Origin: Gemmatimonadota bacterium
GTDB taxonomy: Bacteria > Gemmatimonadota > Gemmatimonadetes > Gemmatimonadales > GWC2-71-9
Direction: 5' to 3'
Length of the DNA: 44,359 nucleotides
Assembly: GCA_016209985.1 (NCBI GenBank)
Contig: JACQVB010000128.1
Span: 1-44,359 of the forward strand
Part shown: piece after piece, positions 22,935 through 31,780 of the stretch
Position numbering within the stretch: position 1 is the stretch's first letter
Layout of the letters: each line of letters begins with the position of its first letter
Made by a program: the position numbers and the translations under genes
The notes under the pieces: model-generated
Databases searched by the model: none
The model's input: the letters and a program-made list of their open reading frames with translations, nothing else
Told to the model about the DNA's origin: nothing

Positions 22935-23768
22935 GTGCTGGGGCGGGAGGAAGTGCGGCGCGCGCTGGCCGAAGACCGCGCCGGCGAGGACGCCACCACC
23001 CATCTGCTGGGCACGGCCGCAAGGTCTCCCGCGACCGCACGATTCATTTCCGAGGAAGAGTTCGTGGTCGCGGGCGTGCCGGTGGTCGAAACAGTGTTTC
23101 GTGAGCTGGATGGCTCGGCGGCGTTGGTGGATGCGGCTCCAGAGGGTGGTTGGTGCAGGGCGGATCAGACCATCGTCACGGTGCGCTCGACTGCGAGCGC
23201 CCTCCTCGCCGGTGAGCGCGTCGCGCTGAATTTCCTCCAGCGACTTTCAGGAATCGCCACCCTGACCCGCCGCGCGGTGGATGCGGTGGCAGGGACACCC
23301 GCCCACATCACTCACACACGGAAGACGACTCCCGGCCTGCGCGCCCTCGAGCAATACGCGGTGCGCGCCGGGGGAGGTGTGGACAATCGCGCGTCGCTGG
23401 CGGACGCGGTGCTGTGGAAAGACAACCATTGGGTACTGCTGGGGCGGGAGGGCCGCTCCCTGGCCGCGGCCCTCGCCGCCGCTCCGGATGGCCTACCGGT
23501 GATTGTGGAAGTGGAGAATGAAGAGCAGCTCGAGCAGGCGCTCGCAGCGGGCGTGAAACATCTGTTGATCGACAACCAGCCGCCCGGTCAGGTCTCCGCC
23601 TGGGCCCGCCGTGCCGGTCCGGATGTGATGATTCAGGCTTCCGGCGGAATCACGGCGGAAACGGCGCGCGCGTATGCCGAAGCCGGGGCCGGGCTCATCG
23701 CCATCGGCGCATTGACCCACTCGGTATCCGCGGCGCCGATTCGGTGCGATATCGGCGCCACGGGATAA
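22935..23768 (+). CDS. nadC: Nicotinate-nucleotide pyrophosphorylase (carboxylating)
   Basis: NadC converts quinolinate and phosphoribosyl pyrophosphate to nicotinate mononucleotide. The 277-residue protein shows RVALNFLQRLSGIATLTR, the active-site HTRKTTPGLRALEQYAV (about 121-137), DAVLWKDNHW, IVEVEN and QASGGITAETARAYAEAG. Together these mark the quinolinate-binding and barrel motifs. It starts at GTG 22935, immediately after the nadA stop. GGGAGG is found inside the first codons, not before them, so translation probably depends on coupling to nadA. The start is fixed by the abutting stop and by family length (about 280). Confidence 0.95.
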   Translation: MLGREEVRRALAEDRAGEDATTHLLGTAARSPATARFISEEEFVVAGVPVVETVFRELDGSAALVDAAPEGGWCRADQTIVTVRSTASALLAGERVALNFLQRLSGIATLTRRAVDAVAGTPAHITHTRKTTPGLRALEQYAVRAGGGVDNRASLADAVLWKDNHWVLLGREGRSLAAALAAAPDGLPVIVEVENEEQLEQALAAGVKHLLIDNQPPGQVSAWARRAGPDVMIQASGGITAETARAYAEAGAGLIAIGALTHSVSAAPIRCDIGATG

Positions 23769-23777
23769 GCCGGCGCC

Positions 23778-24251
23778 TCAGAACGCCACGACCGTCGCAG
23801 CGAAGTGCAGCACCCTGGGCCCGACCAGCCGCTCGAAATCCCGATACGCGAGCTTGACCAGCTCGGTGTGCGACCCGGCGTTGAAGCAGATCTGGTTGTC
23901 TTCGGTCAGCGCGTCTGCCACATAGACATCCAACCCCCACAGGTTGCCGAAAGGCGGCATCGCGCCGGGCTCGCAGTCGCTGAACAGGTTCCGGAATTCG
24001 GCTTCGGTGGCGAGTTCCACCCGCTTCGCGCCGCTGGCCTCCCGCAACTGGTGGATATTGACGCGGTGTGAACCGGGCAGTATCGCCATCGCCATCCTGC
24101 CGTCGATCCTCACCATGACGGTCTTCGCCAGCTCTTTCCCGGAGATGTGTGCCGACGCGGCGATCTCCTGCGAGGTGAAAGCCTGAGAGTGGTTGATGCT
24201 CTCGTACTTGACCCCGTTGGCGTCCAGAAACTCCTTGAGCTTCGGAAGCAT
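23778..24251 (-). CDS. YbaK/ProX-type aminoacyl-tRNA deacylase-like protein
   Basis: This 157-residue single-domain protein of the YbaK/EbsC/ProXp family hydrolyses mischarged aminoacyl-tRNAs in trans. Features: HSQAFTSQEIAASAHISGKELAKTVMV with the conserved Lys of the catalytic pocket, MAILPGSHRVNIHQL, and SDCEPGAMPPFGNLWGLDVY, the glycine/proline-rich loop typical of the family. The C-terminus (GSHTELVKLAYRDFERL) also fits. Which tRNA it edits cannot be told from sequence here. It converges on nadC with a 9-bp gap. Confidence 0.87.
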   Translation of the reverse strand: MLPKLKEFLDANGVKYESINHSQAFTSQEIAASAHISGKELAKTVMVRIDGRMAMAILPGSHRVNIHQLREASGAKRVELATEAEFRNLFSDCEPGAMPPFGNLWGLDVYVADALTEDNQICFNAGSHTELVKLAYRDFERLVGPRVLHFAATVVAF

Positions 24252-24404
24252 GAAGGCTCCTTACCGATGCACCAACCGCAAGGTAGGGCGCCGGCGGGTC
24301 AGCCCCCGTGAAGTCCGGATGAAAGGCTCATAAAGCGCGGGCTGATGCGTCCGTACGGGACGCGATGCACATTCTCACCCACCCAACCCCTGCCGGAGAC
24401 GACG

Positions 24405-25556
24405 ATGGATCGTCCGTGCCGTACTGCCACGCTGATCGTTCTGGCCCGACTTTGCCTCGCGAGCCTTGCTCTGGCCCAGCAGCCCGACCCGGGTTTGCGC
24501 CTGCTCACCGAGCTGGTCAATGCCAACGGCGCATCGGGTTTCGAGGGCCCGGTCCGCGACATTCTGCGCCGCGAGTGGCAGGGCCTGCTCCAGGACGTGC
24601 GCGCGGACGGCATGGGCAATCTGCTCGGGACCCTGCCCGGTCCCGGCGGGAGTCCCAAGGTTCTCCTGATGGCCCACATGGACGAGGTCGGGTTTCTGGT
24701 CCGGTACATCGACGAGCGTGGATTCGTTTATATGAACAACGTCGGCGGGTACATCGATCAGAGCGTACTGACTCAGCGGTTCACCATCACGACTCCGCAG
24801 GGGCCGGTGGTCGGCTATACCGGAATGAAGTCAGGCCACATCGTCTCCGCGGACGAGCGCAATCGCCTCGTGCCGCTGCAGGACATGTTTCTGGACATTG
24901 GCGCGCGAAGCCGCGAGGAGGCCGAAAAGCTCGGCGTCCGGCCGGGTCTTCCGGTGACCTACCGGACCGAGCTCGAGCCGTTGAACGGCACCGGCCGCTA
25001 CCTGGCGCGCGCCTGGGACGACCGCATCGGGCTTGCCGCGATCACCGAAGCGCTTCGCCAGGTCAGGAGCCACCCCAACACCATCCAGGTCGCGGCCACG
25101 GTGCAGGAGGAAAACGGCCTGCGCGGCGCGGCAGTGGTGTACCCGAGCACGAATCCCGACATCGTCATCAACCTGGAGATCGGGATCGCCACCGATTTCC
25201 CGCTGCTGACCTCACCCAAGCTGGCGCAGGAGGCCTTGGGGAAGGGGCCGGCGCTCTTCGTGTTCGACGGCAGCATGATCCCCAACAACAAGTTCGTGGA
25301 CTGGATCGTGAAAGTCGCCCGCGAGAGTAACATCCCGATCCAGTTCGAGTCGGTGAGCGGCTATGGCGAAGACGGCTCGATCCTTCAGCGCTCGGCGCAA
25401 GGTATTCCCGCCATCAACCTGGGGGTCCCGACCCGGTATGCCCACAGCCAGTCAGGGGTCATCGATCGAGCGGACTACGACAACACCGTGAAGCTACTGG
25501 TGCAAATGCTGCAGAAGCTGTCGGCTGCCGAGGTACGAAGCATTCGAGAGTTCTAG
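24405..25556 (+). CDS. Secreted M42-family metallo-aminopeptidase
   Basis: This 383-residue M42 (glutamyl aminopeptidase/TET-like) peptidase cleaves N-terminal residues using two metal ions. The catalytic set is visible: LLMAHMDEVGF (His and Asp), ARAWDDRIGLAA (bridging Asp), TVQEENGLRGA (Glu-Glu), an acidic residue in VINLEIGIATDF, and RYAHSQSGV (final His). Most M42 enzymes are cytoplasmic, yet this one begins with a signal-like leader (TATLIVLARLCLASLALAQ) ending near residue 25, so export is likely. ATG 24405 has GGAG 6 bp upstream; an ATG 20 codons earlier would spoil the leader. A perfect hairpin with GCGTCC/GGACGC arms lies upstream at 24347-24363. Its stop overlaps the convergent arsR stop. 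Confidence 0.87.
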   Translation: MDRPCRTATLIVLARLCLASLALAQQPDPGLRLLTELVNANGASGFEGPVRDILRREWQGLLQDVRADGMGNLLGTLPGPGGSPKVLLMAHMDEVGFLVRYIDERGFVYMNNVGGYIDQSVLTQRFTITTPQGPVVGYTGMKSGHIVSADERNRLVPLQDMFLDIGARSREEAEKLGVRPGLPVTYRTELEPLNGTGRYLARAWDDRIGLAAITEALRQVRSHPNTIQVAATVQEENGLRGAAVVYPSTNPDIVINLEIGIATDFPLLTSPKLAQEALGKGPALFVFDGSMIPNNKFVDWIVKVARESNIPIQFESVSGYGEDGSILQRSAQGIPAINLGVPTRYAHSQSGVIDRADYDNTVKLLVQMLQKLSAAEVRSIREF

Positions 25557-25867
25557 GTGGCGTCCGGGTCGCCGCACTGCCCGGCGCGGATGCACTCCAG
25601 AATCGACTTCACCTTCGGCTCTACGATCCAGTAGTAGGCGAACGGCCCGGCGCGCCGCTGGTCCACCACCCCGTGCGCCTTGAGCACCATGAGGTGCTGG
25701 GAGGCGGTCGGCTGCGATACGCCCGCGTACTCCTGGAGCTCGGATACGGTTTTCTCTCCCGACTCCAGGGCTTCGAGCAGCCGGAGTCGCAGCGGATGCC
25801 CGATGCACCGGATCACCGCGGCGGCTCGGCACAGGGCGTCGGGGCTGATCCGCGTGGTCGTCGTCAC
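25553..25867 (-). CDS. ArsR-family transcriptional regulator of the first sulfur module
   Basis: This 104-residue winged-helix repressor has IGHPLRLRLLEALESGEKTV, then SELQEYAGVSQPTASQHLMV as the helix-turn-helix, and a wing at DQRRAGPFAYYWI. Cysteines are at 13, 21, 92 and 98, so N- and C-terminal pairs flank the winged helix. Persulfide sensors such as BigR/SqrR also use one cysteine from each end. No ArsB-type CVC or CadC-type site is apparent. It is the last gene of the SQR-TusE-DsrE2 operon and overlaps dsrE2 by 4 bp, so autoregulation by sulfane sulfur is plausible but inferred. Confidence 0.85.
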   Translation of the reverse strand: MTTTTRISPDALCRAAAVIRCIGHPLRLRLLEALESGEKTVSELQEYAGVSQPTASQHLMVLKAHGVVDQRRAGPFAYYWIVEPKVKSILECIRAGQCGDPDAT

Positions 25868-26379
25868 GTAAAGATGATCTGCCCGCCGCCGGCCTTCTGG
25901 TAGAATTCGCCGACGGTGAGGATCCCGTCGAGCGTGTCGACGAAGTCCTCCGGTTTCAGATCGAACATGTCCACCGATGCTTTGCAGGCGTAGAGCTTCG
26001 CCCCTGAGTCAGCGATCAGCTGGATGAACTCCGGGATCGGTGGGATGTCCAGCGCTTCCATCTTCTTCGCCATCTGCCGGGTGACGAACGCCGGCATCCC
26101 GGGAATGATTCCGAGCAAGGCGGGCAGGCCCAGCGCGGGGTTGCCGACCGTCGCCACCCGCACCTTGTCCATCTTCTTCCGGGTGATGGCATCCAGGCCG
26201 AAGAAGGTGAAGAACACGTCGGCCTCGATTCCTTCCATCCGGGCGCCATTCGCCAGGATGAGTCCCGGATAGATCCCCTCCAGACTGCCTTTCGAAATGA
26301 TGATGGAGACCTTCTTGATCGTCTCAGGCTTCTGCTCCTCGCGGAGAAGCTCCTCCGGAGCCAGGATGGTTGCGCTCAT
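25864..26379 (-). CDS. DsrE2-type sulfurtransferase (DsrE/F/H-like)
   Basis: This 171-residue protein of the DsrE/DsrF-like superfamily, type DsrE2, carries sulfane sulfur on a cysteine. KKVSIIISKGSLEGIYPGLI and FFTFFGLDAITRKKMDKVRV form the N-terminal Rossmann-like half. The conserved cysteine is in SGAKLYACKASVDMF near the C-terminus. A hydrophobic segment (LGLPALLGIIPGMPAFVT) is typical of DsrE2 and may dock at a membrane. It lies between a TusE/DsrC-like gene (16 bp upstream) and arsR. DsrE2 commonly accompanies rhodanese and TusA in sulfur oxidisers; here its likely partners are the TusE/DsrC-like protein and the SQR-like flavoprotein. Confidence 0.87.
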   Translation of the reverse strand: MSATILAPEELLREEQKPETIKKVSIIISKGSLEGIYPGLILANGARMEGIEADVFFTFFGLDAITRKKMDKVRVATVGNPALGLPALLGIIPGMPAFVTRQMAKKMEALDIPPIPEFIQLIADSGAKLYACKASVDMFDLKPEDFVDTLDGILTVGEFYQKAGGGQIIFT

Positions 26380-26395
26380 TGCGTCCTCCTCGTGG

Positions 26396-26713
26396 TCAGA
26401 TACAGCCCTTAGGCTTGGGGATCCCGCCGATCCTGGCGGCGAGCTTCGCGGGTCCCTTGGGGAACAACTGGTAGAGCTCCTTCACCGGAACGCTGGACTC
26501 TTTCCCCAGCGTGCGGATCGAGGGCGCCGAGCCGGTGGTGAGAAAGCGCTCGCGTATGAACTTCACCACCTGCCAGTGCCGCTCGGTCAGGGTCTCGATG
26601 CCCACCTCACGGGCGATCTCCTCGGCCACCGCTTCGTTCCAGTCTTCCGGCCGCTTGAGAAAGCCCTCGGCGTCCCTTTCGAGATCCTTGTACGCCAGCG
26701 TCGTCGTGGTCAC
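26396..26713 (-). CDS. TusE/DsrC-family sulfur carrier protein
   Basis: This 105-residue DsrC/TusE-type protein has DAEGFLKRPEDWNEAVAEEI at the start, TERHWQVVKFIRERF in the helical middle, and the C-terminal arm FPKGPAKLAARIGGIPKPKG followed by Cys104-Ile105. The penultimate cysteine is the sulfur-binding residue. The second cysteine that true DsrC proteins carry about ten residues earlier is absent, which makes this TusE-like or a DsrC-like carrier not tied to sulfite reductase. No dsrAB genes are seen. It lies 20 bp after the SQR-like gene, so it may accept sulfur from sulfide oxidation and hand it to DsrE2. Confidence 0.88.
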   Translation of the reverse strand: MTTTTLAYKDLERDAEGFLKRPEDWNEAVAEEIAREVGIETLTERHWQVVKFIRERFLTTGSAPSIRTLGKESSVPVKELYQLFPKGPAKLAARIGGIPKPKGCI

Positions 26714-26733
26714 GGGTTCTCCTTCAAGGCCCT

Positions 26734-28041
<1,308 letters not shown>

Positions 28042-28083
28042 CACCAGCTCCTCCGGGTTCGGAGAGGAGCATAGCCGAAATCC

Positions 28084-28111
28084 TATATAGCGATATGGAG
28101 ATTGGTGCCAA
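28084..28111 (-). promoter_or_regulatory. Promoter and possible operator of the first sulfur module
   Basis: On the minus strand TTGGCA (28106-28111, 5 of 6 to consensus) and TATATA (28084-28089) are 16 bp apart, about 43 bp before the SQR-like ATG. ATAT-AGCG-ATAT (28085-28096) overlaps the -10 and could bind the ArsR protein at the end of this operon. The gap 28042-28348 holds nothing else recognised apart from the 9-bp tandem repeat at its right end. Confidence 0.5.
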
Positions 28112-28323
28112 GAAATCTTTAGTCTTTCCCTCTGGGAATTCCGGTGCATGTCCCATTGCAGGAACGCACCGGTATCGTCACTTGCGCGGCAACTTTCACG
28201 CTGTTCTCACCAGGGCTAAGCCGAACTGCGCTAGTGTCCTGCTGGTTGATCGCATCCAGCGCATGCCGGGGCCGCAATGCACGCTCGCCCGAACGGGTCG
28301 AACGCGGTCAACAACGTCAACCC

Positions 28324-28341
28324 GAGGTCTCTGAGGTCTCT
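28324..28341. repeat. Tandem 9-bp repeat GAGGTCTCT x2
   Basis: Two perfect adjacent copies of GAGGTCTCT lie 7 bp before a tiny gene. An inverted GGTCTCTGA partner occurs beyond that gene at 28485-28493. Meaning unknown; a protein binding site or chance are both possible. Confidence 0.45.
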
Positions 28342-28348
28342 AAGGAAG

Positions 28349-28465
28349 ATGAACGCCGCCTGGCACGCCAAGCACCCCATGCTGCCAAGGGCAACCCTGG
28401 AGCAGCGCATCTCCTGGCATCTGGAGCACACCAAGCACTGTGCGTGCCGCCCCGATATCCCCTAG
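28349..28465 (+). CDS. Very small conserved-looking His/Cys protein
   Basis: A 38-residue protein starts with MNAAWHAKHPMLPRATLEQR and continues ISWHLEHTKHCACRPDIP. The pattern, with an N-terminal WH..HPM, a central LEQRI.WHLEH helix and a CxCRP end, resembles small uncharacterised bacterial proteins that I have seen under 'hypothetical' names. His and Cys residues (KHCAC) could bind a metal. AAGGAAG lies directly before ATG 28349. Function is unknown. It sits in the gap between the first sulfur operon and a membrane-protein gene, and the codons are not shadowed by a better gene on the other strand. Confidence 0.6.
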   Translation: MNAAWHAKHPMLPRATLEQRISWHLEHTKHCACRPDIP

Positions 28466-28484
28466 GACTCTCTGGCCGCTTACT

Positions 28485-29390
28485 TCAGAGACCACTAGCG
28501 CGGACGAACCGTCCGCCGGGGTGCTCATCCTTCGGATCTTCCCTCACATTGCGCAAGAACAGTCCCACCAGGACGAAGCCGGCGGCGCTGAGAAGCAGGA
28601 ACGGTCCGGCCTCCACGCCCTGAATCTTTCCGTCCTGCAGCAGAGGAACCACGATCCATGCCGGAATGGTCAGGCACATCATGAATCCGAACGTGAGCGT
28701 GAGTGCGGTGAGGACATAACCCCAGGCGTGATCCCGCAACAGGAGAATGCCGCTCGCCAGTGCAAGCGGTACCACCAGTCCGAGGTCGAACGCCTGGCTC
28801 TGAAGGGTGACCATCCCTGCCAGCTCGGGAGGAAACCGCCCGGAGCGCAGGATGGCGGCAATGCGCAATCCCCACAGGACCAGTAGCGCGGAGGACAACA
28901 GAAACGCGAACCCCGCGAAGAAGCGCCGGGGGAACCGGGGTGATACGTGCGACTTCACGTGCGGCGGATCGATGAGCGCAAGAGACACGAACAGGTTCAC
29001 CAGGCTCAACGCAAATATTGCGATGTATACCGGGAAGAGCGGATTCAAGGCCACCATCGTCGCGTATTGCACATAGACGTACGCGAAGTACAATGAGAGC
29101 CCCGTCACCGCCAGCCGTCCCCGCAGCGATCCGCGGTGCGCAAAGAAGAGCGCCAGCACCAACGCCGGAACGCCGATGACGAGGTTAATCGCATCCCACA
29201 CGAGGCCCTCCCGTGCGAGCGGAGCGGGGTCAAAGCGGTAGAGCCCGCTTCCCTGGAGCAGGGCCGGCTCCCCACGTGCGGTCACGAAAGGAATGGGCGG
29301 GCCGTTGGCCGGCGGCAGCAGCGCGCTGCCGGTGGCCACCGCGACGAGCAGCACGATGAGCCAAGGGATAACTGCGATCGCTTTCTTCAA
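28485..29390 (-). CDS. Polytopic membrane protein of unknown function
   Basis: This hydrophobic protein of about 301 residues has seven or eight likely membrane helices: WLIVLLVAVATGSALL, LVWDAINLVIGVPALVLALF, LYFAYVYVQYATMVALNPL, IFALSLVNLFVSLALI, and others. A loop after the first helix (ANGPPIPFVTARGEPAL) is likely outside. I do not recognise the family and see no transporter or enzyme motif. The start is uncertain. TTG 29390 lies 13 bp after the stop of the preceding minus-strand gene and fits the first helix. A GTG at 29456 would overlap that gene by about 50 bp. The stop coincides with a TCAGAGACC inverted-repeat arm. Confidence 0.65.
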   Translation of the reverse strand: MKKAIAVIPWLIVLLVAVATGSALLPPANGPPIPFVTARGEPALLQGSGLYRFDPAPLAREGLVWDAINLVIGVPALVLALFFAHRGSLRGRLAVTGLSLYFAYVYVQYATMVALNPLFPVYIAIFALSLVNLFVSLALIDPPHVKSHVSPRFPRRFFAGFAFLLSSALLVLWGLRIAAILRSGRFPPELAGMVTLQSQAFDLGLVVPLALASGILLLRDHAWGYVLTALTLTFGFMMCLTIPAWIVVPLLQDGKIQGVEAGPFLLLSAAGFVLVGLFLRNVREDPKDEHPGGRFVRASGL

Positions 29391-29403
29391 TGAACGCTCG
29401 AGC

Positions 29404-29996
29404 TCAGAACCGTCCGAAATCCAGACTGACGATCCCAGCGAGACCACTGAGATCACCGTTGGTCAGTCCCGACAGATCGACCCCCCTCACGATCCGGTAG
29501 CTCCCGCTGGCGCTCAGGCGAATCTTCGGAGTGATGTTGAGCGCGAGCCCCGCGCCCGGCTCCGCCACGAAGAGCGCAGAACTACCGGTCAGCTGACCGC
29601 CACCCCCCTGGCGATACTCGGCTCCGCCACCTCCCACGAGTGTGGAAAGGGTCAGATGCACCAGTTTCATGGGGCGCTCGAAGTACGCAACTCGATCCCG
29701 CCATACCCGAACGTGAGGTAGGGGCGTCCGCCTGTCGGCGATACATACGAGACATCGATGTTCTTTCCGGTGAGCCCGTAGGCGCCTCCCCCGATGACGA
29801 AACGGTGATTGATGATCCACCCCCCATGGCCGCCGAGCATGATCCCGAACTGTCCGTTCAGCTCGGTGAACCGCAGGACCGGACCCCCGAACCCACCATG
29901 CGACACGGTGTTGCCCACCAGGGACTCGGGTTCCTGGCCGGTCAGCGGAGTGGCCGAGATGCACCATGCGAGTACCCACGGAACGATGATCTTCAT
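29404..29996 (-). pseudogene. Exported barrel-like protein gene broken by one frameshift
   Basis: Frame one starts at ATG 29996 with a signal peptide (IIVPWVLAWCISATPLTGQ) and runs through strand-like repeats (FGIMLGGHGGWIINHRFVIG, YLTFGYGGIELR) to a premature stop at 29667. The same protein evidently continues in another frame: YFERPMKLVHLTLSTLVGGG, then SALFVAEPGAGLALNITPKI, then LDFGRF at 29404. One base gained or lost near 29675-29690 would join the two into about 195 residues. The C-terminal Phe of the second part is typical of outer-membrane barrels. Either the gene is decayed or the assembly carries an indel here. Confidence 0.75.
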
Positions 29997-30059
29997 GGGT
30001 GCAACGTAGATGCGCTGGCGTGAGGCCGATGTGAACGGGCGGTGAACCTTCCAAGCGCT

Positions 30060-30723
30060 TCAGGAGGCGGCGGCGCTCGCGATCGAGGACTCGTGACGTG
30101 ATCGGTGCCAGAGCCTGGCGGTCGCGGCAATGCCGGCGATCAGTAGACCCAGGTCCTCATGCATCCCCAGGGTGAACGCAGCGTTGGTTCCCACCGCCAC
30201 CCACAGCAGCGGTATGACCAGGAGCCACGAGGGTGGGCGCGGACGTAGCCATAACAGAAGACCGAGCGTCGCAAGGGTGGTGGGACAGGGCAAGCCGAAG
30301 GTGGGGTTGGCGGGGTAACGACGTCCGAGTGCCCATCCGAGCAGCGGGTAGAGGGCGAGTCCGTAAGCAAGCAGTGCACCTCCCACCCATCGGTCGGCGG
30401 CCTTCACTTTGACATCAGGTTGAGGCGAGCGCTTCAGTGCCCCCACCGCGAAGAGTACTCCCTGCAAGAGGAAGGCGATCCCGAAGAGCGCGGCGGCGGG
30501 ATTGATCTGGCGAAAGAAGATCAGGTGGTAGACAACGCCCATCCACGCCCACAGCAGGCCGAGCCCCAACGCAACGAGGCCTGCAGCTCGAGCAGGCCAC
30601 CCGTATGCCAGCACCGCCAGCAACAGGCCGACGGCGAACCAGAAAGAACTGGATCGGCCAGACGGCGCGGTTGTAATCCGCGAACACGCCCAGGAACTGG
30701 CCGACCGTGAATGGAAGAGACAT
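30060..30723 (-). pseudogene. DUF6064-like membrane protein gene with a frameshift
   Basis: The N-terminus MSLPFTVGQFLGVFADYNRA, then VWPIQFFLV, starts at ATG 30723 but runs into a wrong frame near 30645. From there the other frame carries on as FAVGLLLAVLAYGWPARAAG, GLLWAWMGVVYHLIFFRQIN, YPLLGWALGRRYPANPTFGL and PCPTTLATLGLLLWL to the stop at 30060. Joined, this gives about 220 residues with six or seven helices and matches what I recall of the DUF6064 membrane family (function unknown). A single-base indel near 30640-30650 explains it. It is the second broken gene in a row, after the one at 29404-29996. Confidence 0.75.
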
Positions 30724-30920
30724 CAGCAGGACCATTCTCTTGGATCGAACGCAATCTGACCCTCATCGGAGTGAGGCTGCGGTGAACGGGTTGTGAAAAT
30801 GCAGTTACCATGAGAGCGTGCTCGGCCGCATGGCCTCGGCACAGCGTGCAAATGGGTTCCTCGCGGCTCACTCCGATGCAGCGGCACGGGGAAGGACGCG
30901 GATGGTTTGCGTGCGGCAAA

Positions 30921-30936
30921 GTATCCATTTGGATAC
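30921..30936. promoter_or_regulatory. Inverted repeat GTATCC-ATTT-GGATAC
   Basis: Perfect 6-bp arms with a 4-bp spacer lie in the AT-rich gap 30724-30962, upstream of the DUF6064-like gene and after the CDF gene stop. It may be an operator. A second repeat (TGAATC/GATTCA, 30957-30962 and 30970-30975) spans the CDF stop. No gene was seen in this gap. Confidence 0.4.
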
Positions 30937-30962
30937 TCTAACGCATGAACCGTTTCTGAATC

Positions 30963-31655
30963 TCATTCTGATTCATGTGACCCTTCCCACGCCTCCCATC
31001 CCTCCCGGACGATCAACGGCAGCATCGCGAGTGCCGCGATTGGATCGGCCCACCACCATCCCAACAGCGCGTTGAGGGCGAGCCCCACGAGCGTGGTGAA
31101 CGAGAGCCACGCGCACACGATGGTTTCGTGCGCGTCGGCCCGCAGCGCGCGACTGTCCAGCGCCGCTGCGGTCCGCAACTTGGCCCGGGCCAGCAGCGGC
31201 ATCACGATGAGAGACAAGGTTGCGAGGGCGATGCCGACAGGACTCGGCTGCGGCCGATGTCGCGCGAAGAGATCCCGTCCGGCCTCGATCACGATGTATG
31301 CGGCCAGACAAAGGAGGAGGAGACCGGCCCAGCGCGCGGCGCGTTGCTCTACCGTCGCTCGAACCGGCTCCGAGCCCAGCTCGGCACGCAAGCGCCACCA
31401 GAGCAGCACCCCACTCGTGACTTCAATGACCGAGTCCACTCCGAAACTGGTCAACGCCACCGACCCCGCGACGAGGCCGGCCGCGATCGCGACGAGCCCC
31501 TCGACCGCGTTGTATCCAACGGTGAGACCCTCCAAGGTCACCCCGCGCCGGAGGAGAGCCGTCCGCCCGGTCACGGCGTTCCTCGCCTGGGCGTCGCCAC
31601 CGTGTTTCTGTCCCGATTGTCGCCTGGCCGAAGCATGATGGGACAAGCTACCCAC
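30963..31655 (-). CDS. Cation diffusion facilitator (CDF) family transporter
   Basis: This 230-residue membrane protein should export a divalent metal such as Zn2+, Co2+ or Fe2+ by proton antiport. Membrane segment two carries ALTSFGVDSVIEVTSG, with Ser and Asp in the positions of the CDF metal site. The fifth has LRADAHETIVCAWLSF, matching the second site (DAxHE). About five to six helices are visible and the C-terminal cytoplasmic domain is missing, giving the compact CDF form. The start is GTG 31655 with only a weak GGGACG before it; about 25 polar residues precede the first helix, so a later start is possible. It is divergent from the ArsR-rhodanese gene and shares its upstream region. 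Confidence 0.83.
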   Translation of the reverse strand: MGSLSHHASARRQSGQKHGGDAQARNAVTGRTALLRRGVTLEGLTVGYNAVEGLVAIAAGLVAGSVALTSFGVDSVIEVTSGVLLWWRLRAELGSEPVRATVEQRAARWAGLLLLCLAAYIVIEAGRDLFARHRPQPSPVGIALATLSLIVMPLLARAKLRTAAALDSRALRADAHETIVCAWLSFTTLVGLALNALLGWWWADPIAALAMLPLIVREGWEAWEGSHESE

Positions 31656-31728
31656 GTCGTCCCGTGCGGGGCGACTGCTTATCCAGCGGAGCAGGGCGAG
31701 CGGGGAGGTTGTCGTGACTCCGACTCGC

Positions 31729-31778
31729 TTGACTTAGCAGAGACGATGATTCAGTATTCAATAACTCAATTGAATACT
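31729..31778 (+). promoter_or_regulatory. Promoter element and perfect inverted-repeat operator of the second sulfur module
   Basis: AGTATTCAAT (31753-31762) and ATTGAATACT (31769-31778) are perfect 10-bp arms around AACTCA, ending 2 bp before the ATG of the ArsR-rhodanese gene. TTGACT (31729-31734) is a good -35; the matching -10 would fall inside the left arm. ArsR-family repressors bind imperfect palindromes of this kind. The repeat also takes the place of a Shine-Dalgarno sequence, so the mRNA leader is unusual. Confidence 0.75.
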
Positions 31779-31780
31779 AT

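Noticed and set aside
24347-24363. GCGTCC/GGACGC hairpin before the M42 gene as a riboswitch
   Set aside because: A single short stem with a 5-nt loop and no conserved element; it is noted only as a structure in the leader.
26396-26713. Bona fide DsrC of a dissimilatory sulfite reductase system
   Set aside because: The second DsrC cysteine is absent and no dsrAB, dsrMKJOP or related genes are in the window.
28326-28493. GGTCTCTGA inverted repeat as ends of a mobile element
   Set aside because: Arms are only 9 bp, there is no transposase and no target duplication, and one arm lies at the stop codon of a membrane-protein gene.
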